Positions 18,634-26,878 of a stretch of DNA of 56,168 nucleotides are shown in pieces. The number at the start of each line of letters is the position of its first letter. The stretch's first letter is position 1. A program made the translations under genes and the position numbers. The DNA lies in NCBI GenBank assembly GCA_004563715.1, contig SIRX01000101.1:1-56168 (forward strand), in the 5' to 3' direction. This DNA comes from Actinomycetota bacterium. GTDB taxonomy: Bacteria > Actinomycetota > Rubrobacteria > Rubrobacterales > Rubrobacteraceae. The notes beneath the pieces are model-generated. The model did not search any database, was not told the origin of the DNA, and saw nothing but the letters and a program-made list of their open reading frames with translations.

Positions 18634-19590
18634 TCAGATCGGTAGAGTATTGTACTGATATGCTCTACTGGCTAGTTCCTCAGCTCTCCTTATATACCGC
18701 ATCGTCGTCTTGGGGTCTTCGTGTCCGAGAAACTGCTGTATTATAAGTAGAGGAGCTTCGTTTACGGCCATGTTGGTACCGACGGTGTGACGGATGGAGT
18801 GCGGGCTTATGGCTTTGGTTATGCCGGCAGCGTTGGCGTATCTCTTTACGAGGTAGCGGACCATGCGGGTTGTGAGGGGCTTGTCCCTGCCCTCACGGGA
18901 GGCGAAGAGCGGTTTGCGGGCGTCGGTGCGGGAGGTAAGGCTGCGCTCGGTGAGGAGGACGTAGCGCTGAACGAGCTTCCAGAGGTCCGGAGAGACGGGG
19001 ACGTTGCGGGTTTTGTCGCCCTTGCCGCGGACGCGGAGGAAGACCTGGTCCTCCCCCACCTCTTGGAAGTCTCCCACTTTCACTTCCACAATCTCGGCTT
19101 CTCGCAGGCCGCCGCCGGCCATGACCGCCAGGAGCACGTAGTCCCGGTAGTTGTTCTGGCGAGCGGCGTTCAGCATCCGCGATAGCTCGTCCTCGGTGAG
19201 GATGTTGTAGGAGGGATCCTGCTGTACGCGGGGGCTCTTTGCGAAGAACTTGAGGGCTTCCGGGTTTATGGTGGTCACGCCGCCCATGTACGCGAACGTC
19301 AGAAAGCGGCGCATGGTGGTGAGCTTCTTGGCGGCTGTGGCCGGGGCGTAGGCGGAGATCAGGCTCTCCCGGTAGAAAGAGAGGTCTTCGGGCGTCAGGT
19401 GTCCCAGCTCTTTGCCCAGATCCCCACGCACGTAGGCCAGGAACATCTGGATCTCTGTATTATACGTTTTTTTGGTCTGGGGGCTGGTAAGGGTGCGGAG
19501 GTAGACAGCGAGCAGGCGTTCGGTGTCGTTTTCCGGGGTTGCTGGTTGGGCGTGGTCCTGACGGTCGGGAAGGTTACTCCGAGGGGTCAT
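18634..19590 (-). CDS. XerC/XerD-like tyrosine recombinase
   Basis: A 318-residue tyrosine recombinase with an N-terminal SAM-like DNA-binding domain (about 22-110) and a catalytic domain. The catalytic residues are visible: Arg in GGGLREAEI (about 162), Lys in GKGDKTR (about 188), His-x-x-Arg in SPHSIRHT (about 264), His in LGHEDPKTT (about 288) and the Tyr nucleophile in MRYIR (about 299). Length and motifs fit Xer recombinases. It overlaps the end of apt by 17 nt and has backbone base composition, so it looks like a resident gene and not the integrase of the neighbouring accessory patch. Whether it is the dif-site Xer cannot be told here. Confidence 0.88.
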   Translation of the reverse strand: MTPRSNLPDRQDHAQPATPENDTERLLAVYLRTLTSPQTKKTYNTEIQMFLAYVRGDLGKELGHLTPEDLSFYRESLISAYAPATAAKKLTTMRRFLTFAYMGGVTTINPEALKFFAKSPRVQQDPSYNILTEDELSRMLNAARQNNYRDYVLLAVMAGGGLREAEIVEVKVGDFQEVGEDQVFLRVRGKGDKTRNVPVSPDLWKLVQRYVLLTERSLTSRTDARKPLFASREGRDKPLTTRMVRYLVKRYANAAGITKAISPHSIRHTVGTNMAVNEAPLLIIQQFLGHEDPKTTMRYIRRAEELASRAYQYNTLPI

Positions 19591-20119
19591 CGTAGTTGAT
19601 GATGGAGACGACCTCGTAGCCGGCGAGCTTCTCGCGGCCGTCGAGGTAGCCGAGCTCTATGAGGAAGGCCACACCCGCGACGGTCCCGCCAGCGTTCTCG
19701 ACGAGCTCGCACATGGCGCGGGCGGTGCCACCGGTGGCTAGCAGGTCGTCGGCCACGAGGATGCGGGTTCCGGGGGGTATCGAGTCGGCGTGGGCTTCGA
19801 GGGTGTCGGTGCCGTACTCCAGCTCGTAGGAGGCGGAGATCGTCTCGCGGGGCAGCTTGTTGGGCTTGCGGGCGAGGACCAGGCCCTTCTTCACCTTGTA
19901 GGCGAGGGCCGTGCCGAAGACGAAGCCCCGGGCCTCGGCTGAGAGGACGCGGTCGTACTCCAGGTGCTCGACGGCCCGGGCTAGGGCGTCGGTCGCCTCG
20001 TGCATGGCGGGACCGTCCTCTATCAGGGGCGTTATGTCCTTGAAGGAGATGCCGGGGTGAGGGTAGTCGGGGACGGTTCGGATGTGCCGCTCCAGGTTGT
20101 GCACCGTGGGCTTTGTCAT
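19574..20119 (-). CDS. apt: adenine phosphoribosyltransferase
   Basis: A 181-residue APRT that salvages adenine to AMP using PRPP. It has the N-terminal IRTVPDYPHPGISFKDITP segment, EARGFVFG near 63, the KLP/Y region RKPNKLPRETISASYELEYG and the PRPP-binding motif VADDLLATGGTARA near 122-135. It lies 9 nt downstream of the MerR gene and overlaps the recombinase gene that follows it. Confidence 0.96.
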   Translation of the reverse strand: MTKPTVHNLERHIRTVPDYPHPGISFKDITPLIEDGPAMHEATDALARAVEHLEYDRVLSAEARGFVFGTALAYKVKKGLVLARKPNKLPRETISASYELEYGTDTLEAHADSIPPGTRILVADDLLATGGTARAMCELVENAGGTVAGVAFLIELGYLDGREKLAGYEVVSIINYDDPSE

Positions 20120-20128
20120 CGGGCGGGG

Positions 20129-20983
20129 TCAGCCTCTCTCGTTGGGGAAGGAACCGGGCGCGAACGAGTCGATCGCGTTGGCCATCATGAGTTCTTTGAG
20201 ACGCGAGTCAACGGCGGCCAGGTGGCGGGCCTTGCCTACCGCCTCGCTCACGCGCTGCTCGTCGCCACTGCGCAGCTCGGGGTTGAGGATCTGCTTGAAC
20301 ATCGCCGCCTCGCGCTCTACGGCGGCCATGATGCCGCGTAGGTGACGCGGCTGTATCGAGTACTTCGCCATTTCCTGGGCCATGCGGGCTATCTCGGCGT
20401 CGCGCTGGGTAAGCTCCCCGTTGCGCCCGATGACCCCGACGGAGATCAACTCCTCCACAAAGCGTGTGTCGGCCTCCAGGGAGTCGGCGAGCTCCTCGCG
20501 GGTGTAGGTGCGGTCCTCCAAGACGCGGGACAGCTCGTTCGAGGCCTCGTTGGCGGGCATTATCGGGGCGCCGCCCTCGATGCGCTTCTTTATGACTTTG
20601 AGCGGCAGGTACTCCTCCTCCTGGAGCTTCAGGATGTACTTCAGAAGCTCCACGTCCTGGCTAGAGAACAGCCGGTATCCGCCCCGGGTGCGGTTCAGGC
20701 TGATCAAACGCCGCCGCTCCAGGTAGCGGATCTTGCTGACCGACAGCGACGGGTAGTCGGGCCTGAGCCGCTCGACGACCTCGCCGATGGTGTAGCTGTC
20801 TTTGCCGCCGGACGGCTGGCCGGGGGCGCGCTCGGGGACACGCTCGGGCGCATCTTCGTAGAGCCGCTGCTCCGAGGGGCACCTTTCCGGATGCCCTTCC
20901 GCGCGTCCGGCGGGGGCGTCGAGCGCCGTTTCCTGGTTCTCGTAACCTGCGGTGTGGTTACCTCTGCCTTCTCCGTGATCCAC
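20129..20983 (-). CDS. MerR-family regulator, FtsR-like
   Basis: A 284-residue protein. After a charged, poorly conserved N-terminus of about 60 residues, a MerR winged helix begins at YTIGEVVERLRPDYPSLSVS, with IRYLERRRLISLNRTRGGYR and LLKYILKLQEEEYLPLKVIK. The C-terminal half (about 130-284) is helical. The pairing of an FHA (GarA-like) gene with a MerR gene of this shape matches the actinobacterial garA/ftsR region, where FtsR of Corynebacterium affects ftsZ expression; the equivalence is inferred from architecture and neighbours. The start is GTG at 20983. Confidence 0.8.
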   Translation of the reverse strand: MDHGEGRGNHTAGYENQETALDAPAGRAEGHPERCPSEQRLYEDAPERVPERAPGQPSGGKDSYTIGEVVERLRPDYPSLSVSKIRYLERRRLISLNRTRGGYRLFSSQDVELLKYILKLQEEEYLPLKVIKKRIEGGAPIMPANEASNELSRVLEDRTYTREELADSLEADTRFVEELISVGVIGRNGELTQRDAEIARMAQEMAKYSIQPRHLRGIMAAVEREAAMFKQILNPELRSGDEQRVSEAVGKARHLAAVDSRLKELMMANAIDSFAPGSFPNERG

Positions 20984-21065
20984 TAATACTCACTCCAGTC
21001 CTCTCTGGCCAACACGTAAAACTCTCTTTGGAGGGAACCGGTATCCCCCTCTTCCCAGGCCGAGC

Positions 21066-21518
21066 CTAGGTAAAAACGAACTTGAAACGGTACTTGCCGA
21101 CCTGTATCTCGTCTCCGTTGCGGAGGTCGACCGCGTCGACCCGGACCCGGTTGACGTACGTACCGTTCAGGCTGCCCACGTCCCGGATCCTGTACCCGCG
21201 GCCGCCACGCAGTATCTCGGCGTGCTCCCGGGAGACCGTGACGTCGTCCAGGAAGATGCTGCTCTGTGGGCTGCGGCCGACCGTTACGACCTCTTCGCCG
21301 ATGTCGTGCATCCGCCGCCCCGCGGTGCCCTCTACCTGGTCGAGCTCGATCAGGGCGGCGCCGTTGAAGCCGCCTTCTATGGGCGATAGAGCCTCCTCGT
21401 CGGAGAAGACGGGTGAGTAGGCGACCGTGGAATCAACGTGGGCCAGCCGGGCGCCGCAGTTGCCGCAGTACCTCATGTTCTCGGTGGTCGTCGCGCCGCA
21501 CTCGGGACAATAGTTCAT
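21066..21518 (-). CDS. zinc-ribbon FHA-domain protein (GarA-like)
   Basis: A 150-residue protein. The N-terminus is a zinc ribbon with two Cys pairs (CPECG and CGNCG, residues 4-22). A C-terminal FHA domain from about residue 70 shows the phosphothreonine-binding residues in VGRSPQSSIFLDDVTVSREH and GSLNGTYVNRVRV. FHA proteins of this size (GarA/OdhI) are phosphorylated by Ser/Thr kinases and control 2-oxoglutarate metabolism. The short DSTVAYSP segment before the FHA domain is a possible phosphorylation site but not the classical GarA ETT motif. It overlaps the rsiG-like gene by 4 nt. Confidence 0.85.
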   Translation of the reverse strand: MNYCPECGATTTENMRYCGNCGARLAHVDSTVAYSPVFSDEEALSPIEGGFNGAALIELDQVEGTAGRRMHDIGEEVVTVGRSPQSSIFLDDVTVSREHAEILRGGRGYRIRDVGSLNGTYVNRVRVDAVDLRNGDEIQVGKYRFKFVFT

Positions 21519-21784
21519 GCTCCAGGCTCCCCCTCCTGCCGTCCCATCAACACCCGGGCCAGCTCCTCCGGCGAGAGCGAGAGGCTCCCCCGGCGCACGA
21601 GCTCCGAACGGATGAGGTCTATCCGCCCCTGCAGAACCCGGCGGCGGTAGCTTATCTCCCGCTCCTCCTCGGCCAGGCGCTCCAGAAGCTCCTTGAGTTC
21701 GTTTTCGGAGACAGCGGTCAGGTCAGAGGTCTCCTCCCAATCAAACCCCTCCATGCCGCCCTCCGAAGGTTCAAGCTCGCTCAT
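21515..21784 (-). CDS. rsiG: RsiG-like c-di-GMP-responsive anti-sigma factor
   Basis: An 89-residue, mostly helical protein. Residues 41-56 match the RsiG c-di-GMP signature E(x3)S(x2)R(x3)Q(x3)D exactly: Glu41, Ser45, Arg48, Gln52, Asp56. The flanking sequence (about 26-68) is a heptad-like coiled coil, followed by a short C-terminal helix. In Streptomyces RsiG has two such motifs and, with c-di-GMP, holds the sigma factor WhiG; the Rubrobacter radiotolerans form has one motif and works as a homodimer. This protein has one motif, so dimerisation is expected. No whiG-like sigma gene is in the window. It overlaps the FHA gene by 4 nt. Confidence 0.8.
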   Translation of the reverse strand: MSELEPSEGGMEGFDWEETSDLTAVSENELKELLERLAEEEREISYRRRVLQGRIDLIRSELVRRGSLSLSPEELARVLMGRQEGEPGA

Positions 21785-21791
21785 GACCGGC

Positions 21792-21797
21792 AGTATA
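21792..21797 (-). promoter_or_regulatory. -10 box directly before rsiG
   Basis: On the minus strand TATACT (21797-21792) lies 7 nt before the rsiG ATG, suggesting a leaderless transcript. An identical TATACT sits 23 bp upstream (21820-21815). No clear -35 is visible for either. Confidence 0.4.
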
Positions 21798-21823
21798 ACT
21801 TCCTCTGAACCTGAAGTATAGTC

Positions 21824-24379
21824 TTAGGGCGCGCCTTCTCCACCAGACGCCTCCTGTTCTTCGCTCTCTATCAGGGAACGGACGACCCCGGCGTACTCCC
21901 GGGCCAGCCCGGCCGGTGGGTTGGCGTCCCCCTCTGAGGTTTCGGCGTAGACGTAGAAAAGCGGGTTATCCGGGTCCGGGAGCATCAGCACCCAACCGCC
22001 GTTGGCGTTGAGCTTGACGCCGTCGGCGAGGATGGCGTCCGGGTCGCCGCCGAACCGCTCGGCGAGCCCGCGCATCACGCGCCCCTTGGCCGACCAGGGG
22101 CACTCGAGCTTCTCCCGGGCAACGTTGCCGAAGGCGCCCCCAAACTGCCGGCGGGTCTCGGAGAGCGGTGTCTCCCGGAACAGCTCCAGCGTGCGGGCCA
22201 GGGTCATAAAGCAGTCGGGGGCCGGCAGGAAGGCCGGAAAGATGTAGTGGCCCTCGCCCGTGCCCGCGATATCGGCCCCGGTCTCGGCCCCTTTGAGCGC
22301 GGTGTTGCCCAGGCCGGTACGGCTCTGCACCAGGGTTCCGCCGTGGGCCTCTACGAGCTCCCGGTATCCGTAGCTCAGGTTGATGGGCAGCACGGTCCTC
22401 CGCGGCCGCATCCGCTCCAGGATACAGGCGAGCATCACGTCCGGCGGCACGGGGTCGCCCCGGTCGTCCACGAAACGGACGTCCTCTCCCGTGGGGCCTA
22501 CCACGCAACCGAACGCGGCCTCGACCGTCGGCACGATGCGGGAGACCCGGTCCAGGCCCTCCTCCAGGTCGGACGCGGCGCGTCCACCGACCACGTTGGC
22601 GTTCGCAAAGCCCTCCATGACCACGGCGTTGACCCCCAGCCGGGAGAAGACCCGGCTGGCGACGAGGCTCGCCACGCCGCCGGAGAAGTCCACGACGAGC
22701 GTGCCGCCGGCTACCTTCTCCCGGTCGGCGGCACGCTCGAGGCGCTCGACGTACTGCTCCACGGCCCGGCCCGGGTAGATGAGCTGCCCTATGTCGCCCG
22801 CGTAGGCCCGGCGGTACTCCTCGCGCACGAAGACCTTCTCGACCGACCGCTGGTCGGATTCGGGCATCGGGGTGGCGTCGGCGCTGAAGAACAGGATCTC
22901 CACGTCGTCTGGGTCGTCGCCGCTCCTCAGGTGGGCTCCGGCCGAGGACTTGCCGGCGAGCACGTCGTGGCGCACCACGCCCGCGTGGGCCGCCCGCAGG
23001 TCCCGCACGTTGATACCCGTCCCGAGCAGGGCGCTCGTCATCGCCCGCTTGGCGACCTGGGCCGACGGCGAAGCGTCACGCCCCAGCGTCACCACGGAGC
23101 CCGGGGCCAGGGTCGTCCCGAAGGAGGAGGCGAGACGGATCACGAACTCCGGCGTCAGGTCCACGTTGAACTTGCCCGAGACGATGCCGCCCTTAAAGAC
23201 CGTGCGCAGGCCCATCGTTTCGTGGATCAGGCTCTGCGTGATGTTCGCGCCGCTCTCGACCATCTTGTGCGGGAACACCTTTACGTCCGGGGCGATGGTC
23301 GCCCCCTCGCCGACTATCACCTCGTCGCCGAGGGCGCTGCGCTCCAGGACGCGGGCGCGGGCCTGCACGTAGCACGAGCGGCCCACGAGGGCGTCCACCA
23401 GCTCGGCCCCCTCGCCGATGTAGGAGCCGTCGGCGACGACGCTGTGCTCCACGCGGGCGCCAGAGGCGACGACCGTGTTCGTCTCGATCACCGAGTAGGG
23501 GCTTACGTACGCGCCGTCGTCCACGCGCACGTTCTCCCCGATAAACACGGGCCCCTCCAGCTCCGACTCGTTTACCCGGGCGCGGCGTCCGACGTAGATG
23601 TTCTCCCGCAAGCGCGTCCCGGGCGGCCGGACGCCGCGCATCTTGCCGGCGAGCACGTCCCGCTGGGCGCCCATGTACTGCTCCAGGTTGCCGATGTCTT
23701 CCCAGTACTCGCCGGTGACGTAGCCGTAGAGCGGCCGCCCGGCGTTCAGGAGCTTCGGAAACAGCTCCTTGGAGAAATCGTACTCGTCCTTTTTCGGGTC
23801 CGGGATCTCGTCCAGGACCGAGGCTTCGAGGAGGTAGATGCCGGTGTTGACCGTGTCGGAGAAGACCTGGCCCCAGGCCGGCTTCTCGAGAAAGCGCGAG
23901 ATGCGTCCGTCCTCCTCGGTGATGACGATCCCGAAGTCCAGCGGGTTCTCGACGCTCTTGAGGACCATCGTGGCCTCGGCGCCCTTCTCCTCGTGGAAAT
24001 GCGCCAGGTGGGTCAGGTCGGCGTCGGTGAGGGCGTCGCCGCTGATCACGAGGAACCGTTCGCCGTCGAGGTCGAGCTGCTCCTCGGCCATTTTCACCGA
24101 GCCGGCGGTCCCCGCCGGGGTGTCCTCGATGGAGTAGCGGATGTCCACACCCCAGTCGGAGCCGTCGCCGAAGTAGTCCTGTATCTCATCCGGCATGAAC
24201 TGGAGCGTCACCACGATGTCCGTGTAGCCGTGGCGCTTGAGCAGGTTCACGATGTGCTCCATGCACGGCACGCCGACGATGGGGATCATGGGCTTCGGCT
24301 GGTTGCTCGTCAGCGGCCGCAGGCGGGTCCCCTGCCCGCCGGCCATGATGACCGCTTTCTTGCCCCTGGTGTCTCTCAC
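21824..24379 (-). CDS. sugar-1-phosphate nucleotidyltransferase fused to a degenerate phosphomannomutase-like domain
   Basis: An 851-residue fusion. Residues 8-240 form a nucleotidyltransferase (GGQGTRLRPLT at 14-24, then FLVISGDALTD and FLEKPAWGQ); 255-370 a left-handed beta-helix of hexapeptide repeats; 385-835 a phosphohexomutase fold. The mutase part keeps GRDASPS (about 433) and a GTGEGHY sugar loop (about 708), but the phosphoserine loop TASHNP is replaced by LRSGDDP (about 486) and the metal loop DGDxDR by a GPTGEDV stretch (about 630). The first domain probably makes GDP-mannose or a similar NDP-sugar; the second is likely non-catalytic. GTG at 24379 overlaps the pgsA stop by 4 nt. 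Confidence 0.85.
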   Translation of the reverse strand: MRDTRGKKAVIMAGGQGTRLRPLTSNQPKPMIPIVGVPCMEHIVNLLKRHGYTDIVVTLQFMPDEIQDYFGDGSDWGVDIRYSIEDTPAGTAGSVKMAEEQLDLDGERFLVISGDALTDADLTHLAHFHEEKGAEATMVLKSVENPLDFGIVITEEDGRISRFLEKPAWGQVFSDTVNTGIYLLEASVLDEIPDPKKDEYDFSKELFPKLLNAGRPLYGYVTGEYWEDIGNLEQYMGAQRDVLAGKMRGVRPPGTRLRENIYVGRRARVNESELEGPVFIGENVRVDDGAYVSPYSVIETNTVVASGARVEHSVVADGSYIGEGAELVDALVGRSCYVQARARVLERSALGDEVIVGEGATIAPDVKVFPHKMVESGANITQSLIHETMGLRTVFKGGIVSGKFNVDLTPEFVIRLASSFGTTLAPGSVVTLGRDASPSAQVAKRAMTSALLGTGINVRDLRAAHAGVVRHDVLAGKSSAGAHLRSGDDPDDVEILFFSADATPMPESDQRSVEKVFVREEYRRAYAGDIGQLIYPGRAVEQYVERLERAADREKVAGGTLVVDFSGGVASLVASRVFSRLGVNAVVMEGFANANVVGGRAASDLEEGLDRVSRIVPTVEAAFGCVVGPTGEDVRFVDDRGDPVPPDVMLACILERMRPRRTVLPINLSYGYRELVEAHGGTLVQSRTGLGNTALKGAETGADIAGTGEGHYIFPAFLPAPDCFMTLARTLELFRETPLSETRRQFGGAFGNVAREKLECPWSAKGRVMRGLAERFGGDPDAILADGVKLNANGGWVLMLPDPDNPLFYVYAETSEGDANPPAGLAREYAGVVRSLIESEEQEASGGEGAP

Positions 24380-24924
24380 GTAGTACCTCCTCTACCCGAG
24401 ATGCGGAGTATGTTGATCACGTACAGGGCCGCCGCCAGCAGCGAGAGACCGAAACCGACGTAGAATATCCCCTCGCTCACGGCCCCGGGGAAAAAGATGA
24501 CGAGGGCCACGGCCGCCATGAGCACGGCGGTGGCCGCCTTGCCGACCGGGTTGACCGGGATCTTGCCGCCGAACACCAGCCCGCCGACCAGGGCGAGCAG
24601 GTCCCGCCCCACCAGGATGGCCACCGCCCACACCGGCAGGAGACCCCTCAGGGCGAGCACCACGGCGGCGCCGGAGAGCATCAGACGGTCGGCCAGGGGG
24701 TCCAGTATCTTCCCCACCAGCGTGGGCTGCGTCCGGCGCGCTATCTGGCCGTCGAGAAAGTCCGTCAGCGCCGCCAGAATGAAGACCGCAACCGCCGCCA
24801 TGTCGGCCTCCGCGAGCAGCAATAGCACCACCACCGGGACCATCGTCAGGCGCAAGAGCGAGAGGATGTTTGGGATGGTAAAGACCTGGCGTCCCAACTC
24901 CTTTGCGGCTCCCCCTGACGGCAT
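24376..24924 (-). CDS. pgsA: CDP-diacylglycerol-glycerol-3-phosphate 3-phosphatidyltransferase
   Basis: A 182-residue CDP-alcohol phosphatidyltransferase. The family motif D(x2)DG(x2)AR(x8)G(x3)D(x3)D is complete (DFLDGQIARR then GKILDPLADRLMLSG, about residues 55-80). Several transmembrane helices cover the rest. It makes phosphatidylglycerol phosphate. The substrate call (glycerol-3-phosphate rather than inositol) rests on similarity to PgsA and is the less certain part. It lies 23 nt after der. Confidence 0.87.
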   Translation of the reverse strand: MPSGGAAKELGRQVFTIPNILSLLRLTMVPVVVLLLLAEADMAAVAVFILAALTDFLDGQIARRTQPTLVGKILDPLADRLMLSGAAVVLALRGLLPVWAVAILVGRDLLALVGGLVFGGKIPVNPVGKAATAVLMAAVALVIFFPGAVSEGIFYVGFGLSLLAAALYVINILRISGRGGTT

Positions 24925-24947
24925 CTCCGGCGGCCCCTTCTAGCCTT

Positions 24948-26240
24948 CTAGCGGCTGCTCTTGAACCTCAATCTCAAGCTGACCCCGTACAGATCATACC
25001 GCTCCCGGAGCGCGTTCTCCAAGTAGCGGATGTAGCTCTCCTGCAAGTCTTCGGGCCGGTTGGCGAACAGGGTAAACCTGGGAGGCCCGCTGCCGGTCTG
25101 GGTCGCGTAGCGGATCTTGACGCCCCTGGCCGGCGGGTTGCGGTCCACGAGCCGGTTTACGTACTCCGCGATCTCGTGCGTCGGCAGGCGCAGGTTGAAG
25201 GCCGCCCGGAGCCGGGCGGCGAACGGCAAGACCTTTTCCACCCCGGAGCCGGTGAGGGCCGAGACCGCGATGGCGGGCGGCTTGAGGTCCGTCATCCGGG
25301 CGGAGAGCAGGTCCGCCACCTCCCGGACGCGCTCCGGGTCCACGAGGTCCCGCTTGTTTATAACGACCCCGCAGGCCCTCCCGGACTCCTCGATCTGGCG
25401 CGCGAGCTGGAGGTCGCCGCCCACGGGCCCCTCCACCGCGTCCACGAGCAGCAGCGAGACGTCCGAACGCCTTATGGCCTCGGAGGTCCGGAGCGCCGAG
25501 TAGTACGGCACGCCGCTCGCCCGTTTGGCGCCCCGGCTGACCCCGGCCGTATCGAGCAGCAGGTACCGTTCCCCCTCCACCTCGACCTCGCCGGCCACCG
25601 CGTCGGTGGTGGTACCCGCAACCTCGGAGACGACGGCCCGCTCGGCGCCCAGCAGGCGGTTGAGCAGCGTGCTCTTGCCCACGTTGGGACGGCCTATTAT
25701 CGCCAGCCGCGGCGGCTCGTCTTCCTCCGCTACGCCCGCCTCCGGCAGCAGCCCGACCACCCCGTCCAGCAGGTCCCCGACCCCGATGCCGTGGGTTGCT
25801 GAAACAGGGTAAGGCTCACCCTCCCCAAGCGCGTAGAACGGGTAGCGCTCCGTGTCGTCGGCGGGGTTGTCCAGCTTGTTCACCGCGAGCACCACCGGGG
25901 CCGGGCTCCGGCGCAACTCGCGGGCGATCGCCGCGTCGGCCTCGGTGAGGCCCGTGCGGGAGTCCACGAGGTGGATTATCGCGTCGGCCTCCTCGACGGC
26001 CACCTTGGCCTGCAAGGTGACGAGCGCCTCCAGGCCCACCTTCGCCGCCGGCTCCATCCCGCCGGTGTCCACCAGTACGAACTCCCTCCCGGCCCACTCG
26101 GCGGGGTTGTAGGAGCGGTCGCGGGTGGTCCCCGGCTCGTCGGCGACCACCGCCTGGCGGCGGCCCAGGATGCGGTTGACGAGCGTGCTCTTGCCCACGT
26201 TGGGCGCCCCGACTATCGCCACGACCGGGAGGCCGCTCAT
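24948..26240 (-). CDS. der: ribosome-assembly GTPase Der (EngA)
   Basis: A 430-residue protein with two tandem G domains: GAPNVGKST near 10-18 with DTGGM, and GRPNVGKSTLLN near 183-194 with DTAGVSRGAKR and NKRDLVD. The C-terminal KH-like domain (about 345-430) closes it. Der is needed for 50S assembly. The start overlaps the plsC stop by 4 nt; the cmk-plsC-der order matches other Actinobacteria and Firmicutes. Confidence 0.96.
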   Translation of the reverse strand: MSGLPVVAIVGAPNVGKSTLVNRILGRRQAVVADEPGTTRDRSYNPAEWAGREFVLVDTGGMEPAAKVGLEALVTLQAKVAVEEADAIIHLVDSRTGLTEADAAIARELRRSPAPVVLAVNKLDNPADDTERYPFYALGEGEPYPVSATHGIGVGDLLDGVVGLLPEAGVAEEDEPPRLAIIGRPNVGKSTLLNRLLGAERAVVSEVAGTTTDAVAGEVEVEGERYLLLDTAGVSRGAKRASGVPYYSALRTSEAIRRSDVSLLLVDAVEGPVGGDLQLARQIEESGRACGVVINKRDLVDPERVREVADLLSARMTDLKPPAIAVSALTGSGVEKVLPFAARLRAAFNLRLPTHEIAEYVNRLVDRNPPARGVKIRYATQTGSGPPRFTLFANRPEDLQESYIRYLENALRERYDLYGVSLRLRFKSSR

Positions 26241-26878
26241 CCTTTCTCCGGCAGCGAGTAGATAACCCGCAAAACGTGGTTCGCGGCTTCTCGGTAGGCG
26301 CGTCCACCCTTGATGGTGCTATCTACGGTTATCGGCTCGCCGATGTAGGCGTGGAGCTTCTCGCCCCGCAAGCGCGCGAGCGGGGTGGGTATCCTCTCCA
26401 TGTAGACGGGGAGCACCCGGGCGTTGCCGCGGACGGCGAGCATGATCACCCCGCTCTTGGCATCCCGGTCCGGACCCTCGCTGCGGTGGGTCCCCTCAGG
26501 AAAAATACCCAGGGCATGGCCTTTGGCCAGGAATTCCAGGGAGGTGCGCAGCGCGGCGCGGCCGCCCTTCTGTCGGTCCACGGGAAAGGCCCCGAAAAAC
26601 TTGAAGACCCTGCTGAATACGGAAACAAAGATCTCCTTTTTGGCCATCCAGTAGATCCTGCGGGGCACGGCCATGCCGATGAGAAACGGGTCCGGGTACT
26701 GGGTATGGTTGGCGGCCACGATCAGGGGTCCCTCCTCCGGCGTGTTTTCCTGGCCGTGTACGGTGAACCCGAAGAGGATCTTGCCGAGAAACCGCAGGGT
26801 GTGGCGGAACAACCTGTATCGCAGGGACATGCCACCCGGCCGTCGGCTTCCCTCCAAGGAGGGCGGGGGGATAGTCAT
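26237..26878 (-). CDS. plsC: 1-acyl-sn-glycerol-3-phosphate acyltransferase
   Basis: A 213-residue PlsC-type acyltransferase. Motif I H(x4)D is NHTQYPDPF near 56-64, and motif III is FPEGTHRSEG near 125. An N-terminal hydrophobic segment suits membrane association. It makes phosphatidic acid from lysophosphatidic acid. It shares one nucleotide with the end of cmk. Confidence 0.9.
   Translation of the reverse strand: MTIPPPSLEGSRRPGGMSLRYRLFRHTLRFLGKILFGFTVHGQENTPEEGPLIVAANHTQYPDPFLIGMAVPRRIYWMAKKEIFVSVFSRVFKFFGAFPVDRQKGGRAALRTSLEFLAKGHALGIFPEGTHRSEGPDRDAKSGVIMLAVRGNARVLPVYMERIPTPLARLRGEKLHAYIGEPITVDSTIKGGRAYREAANHVLRVIYSLPEKG

Noticed and set aside
18634-19590. Tyrosine recombinase as integrase of the adjacent accessory patch
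   Set aside because: It overlaps apt by 17 nt, has backbone composition and there is no att-like repeat; it reads as a resident Xer-type gene.
22247-24463. 738-codon open frame on the plus strand
   Set aside because: It lies antisense over the nucleotidyltransferase fusion and pgsA, has the Arg/His/Gly-rich composition of a high-GC shadow frame and no recognisable domain.
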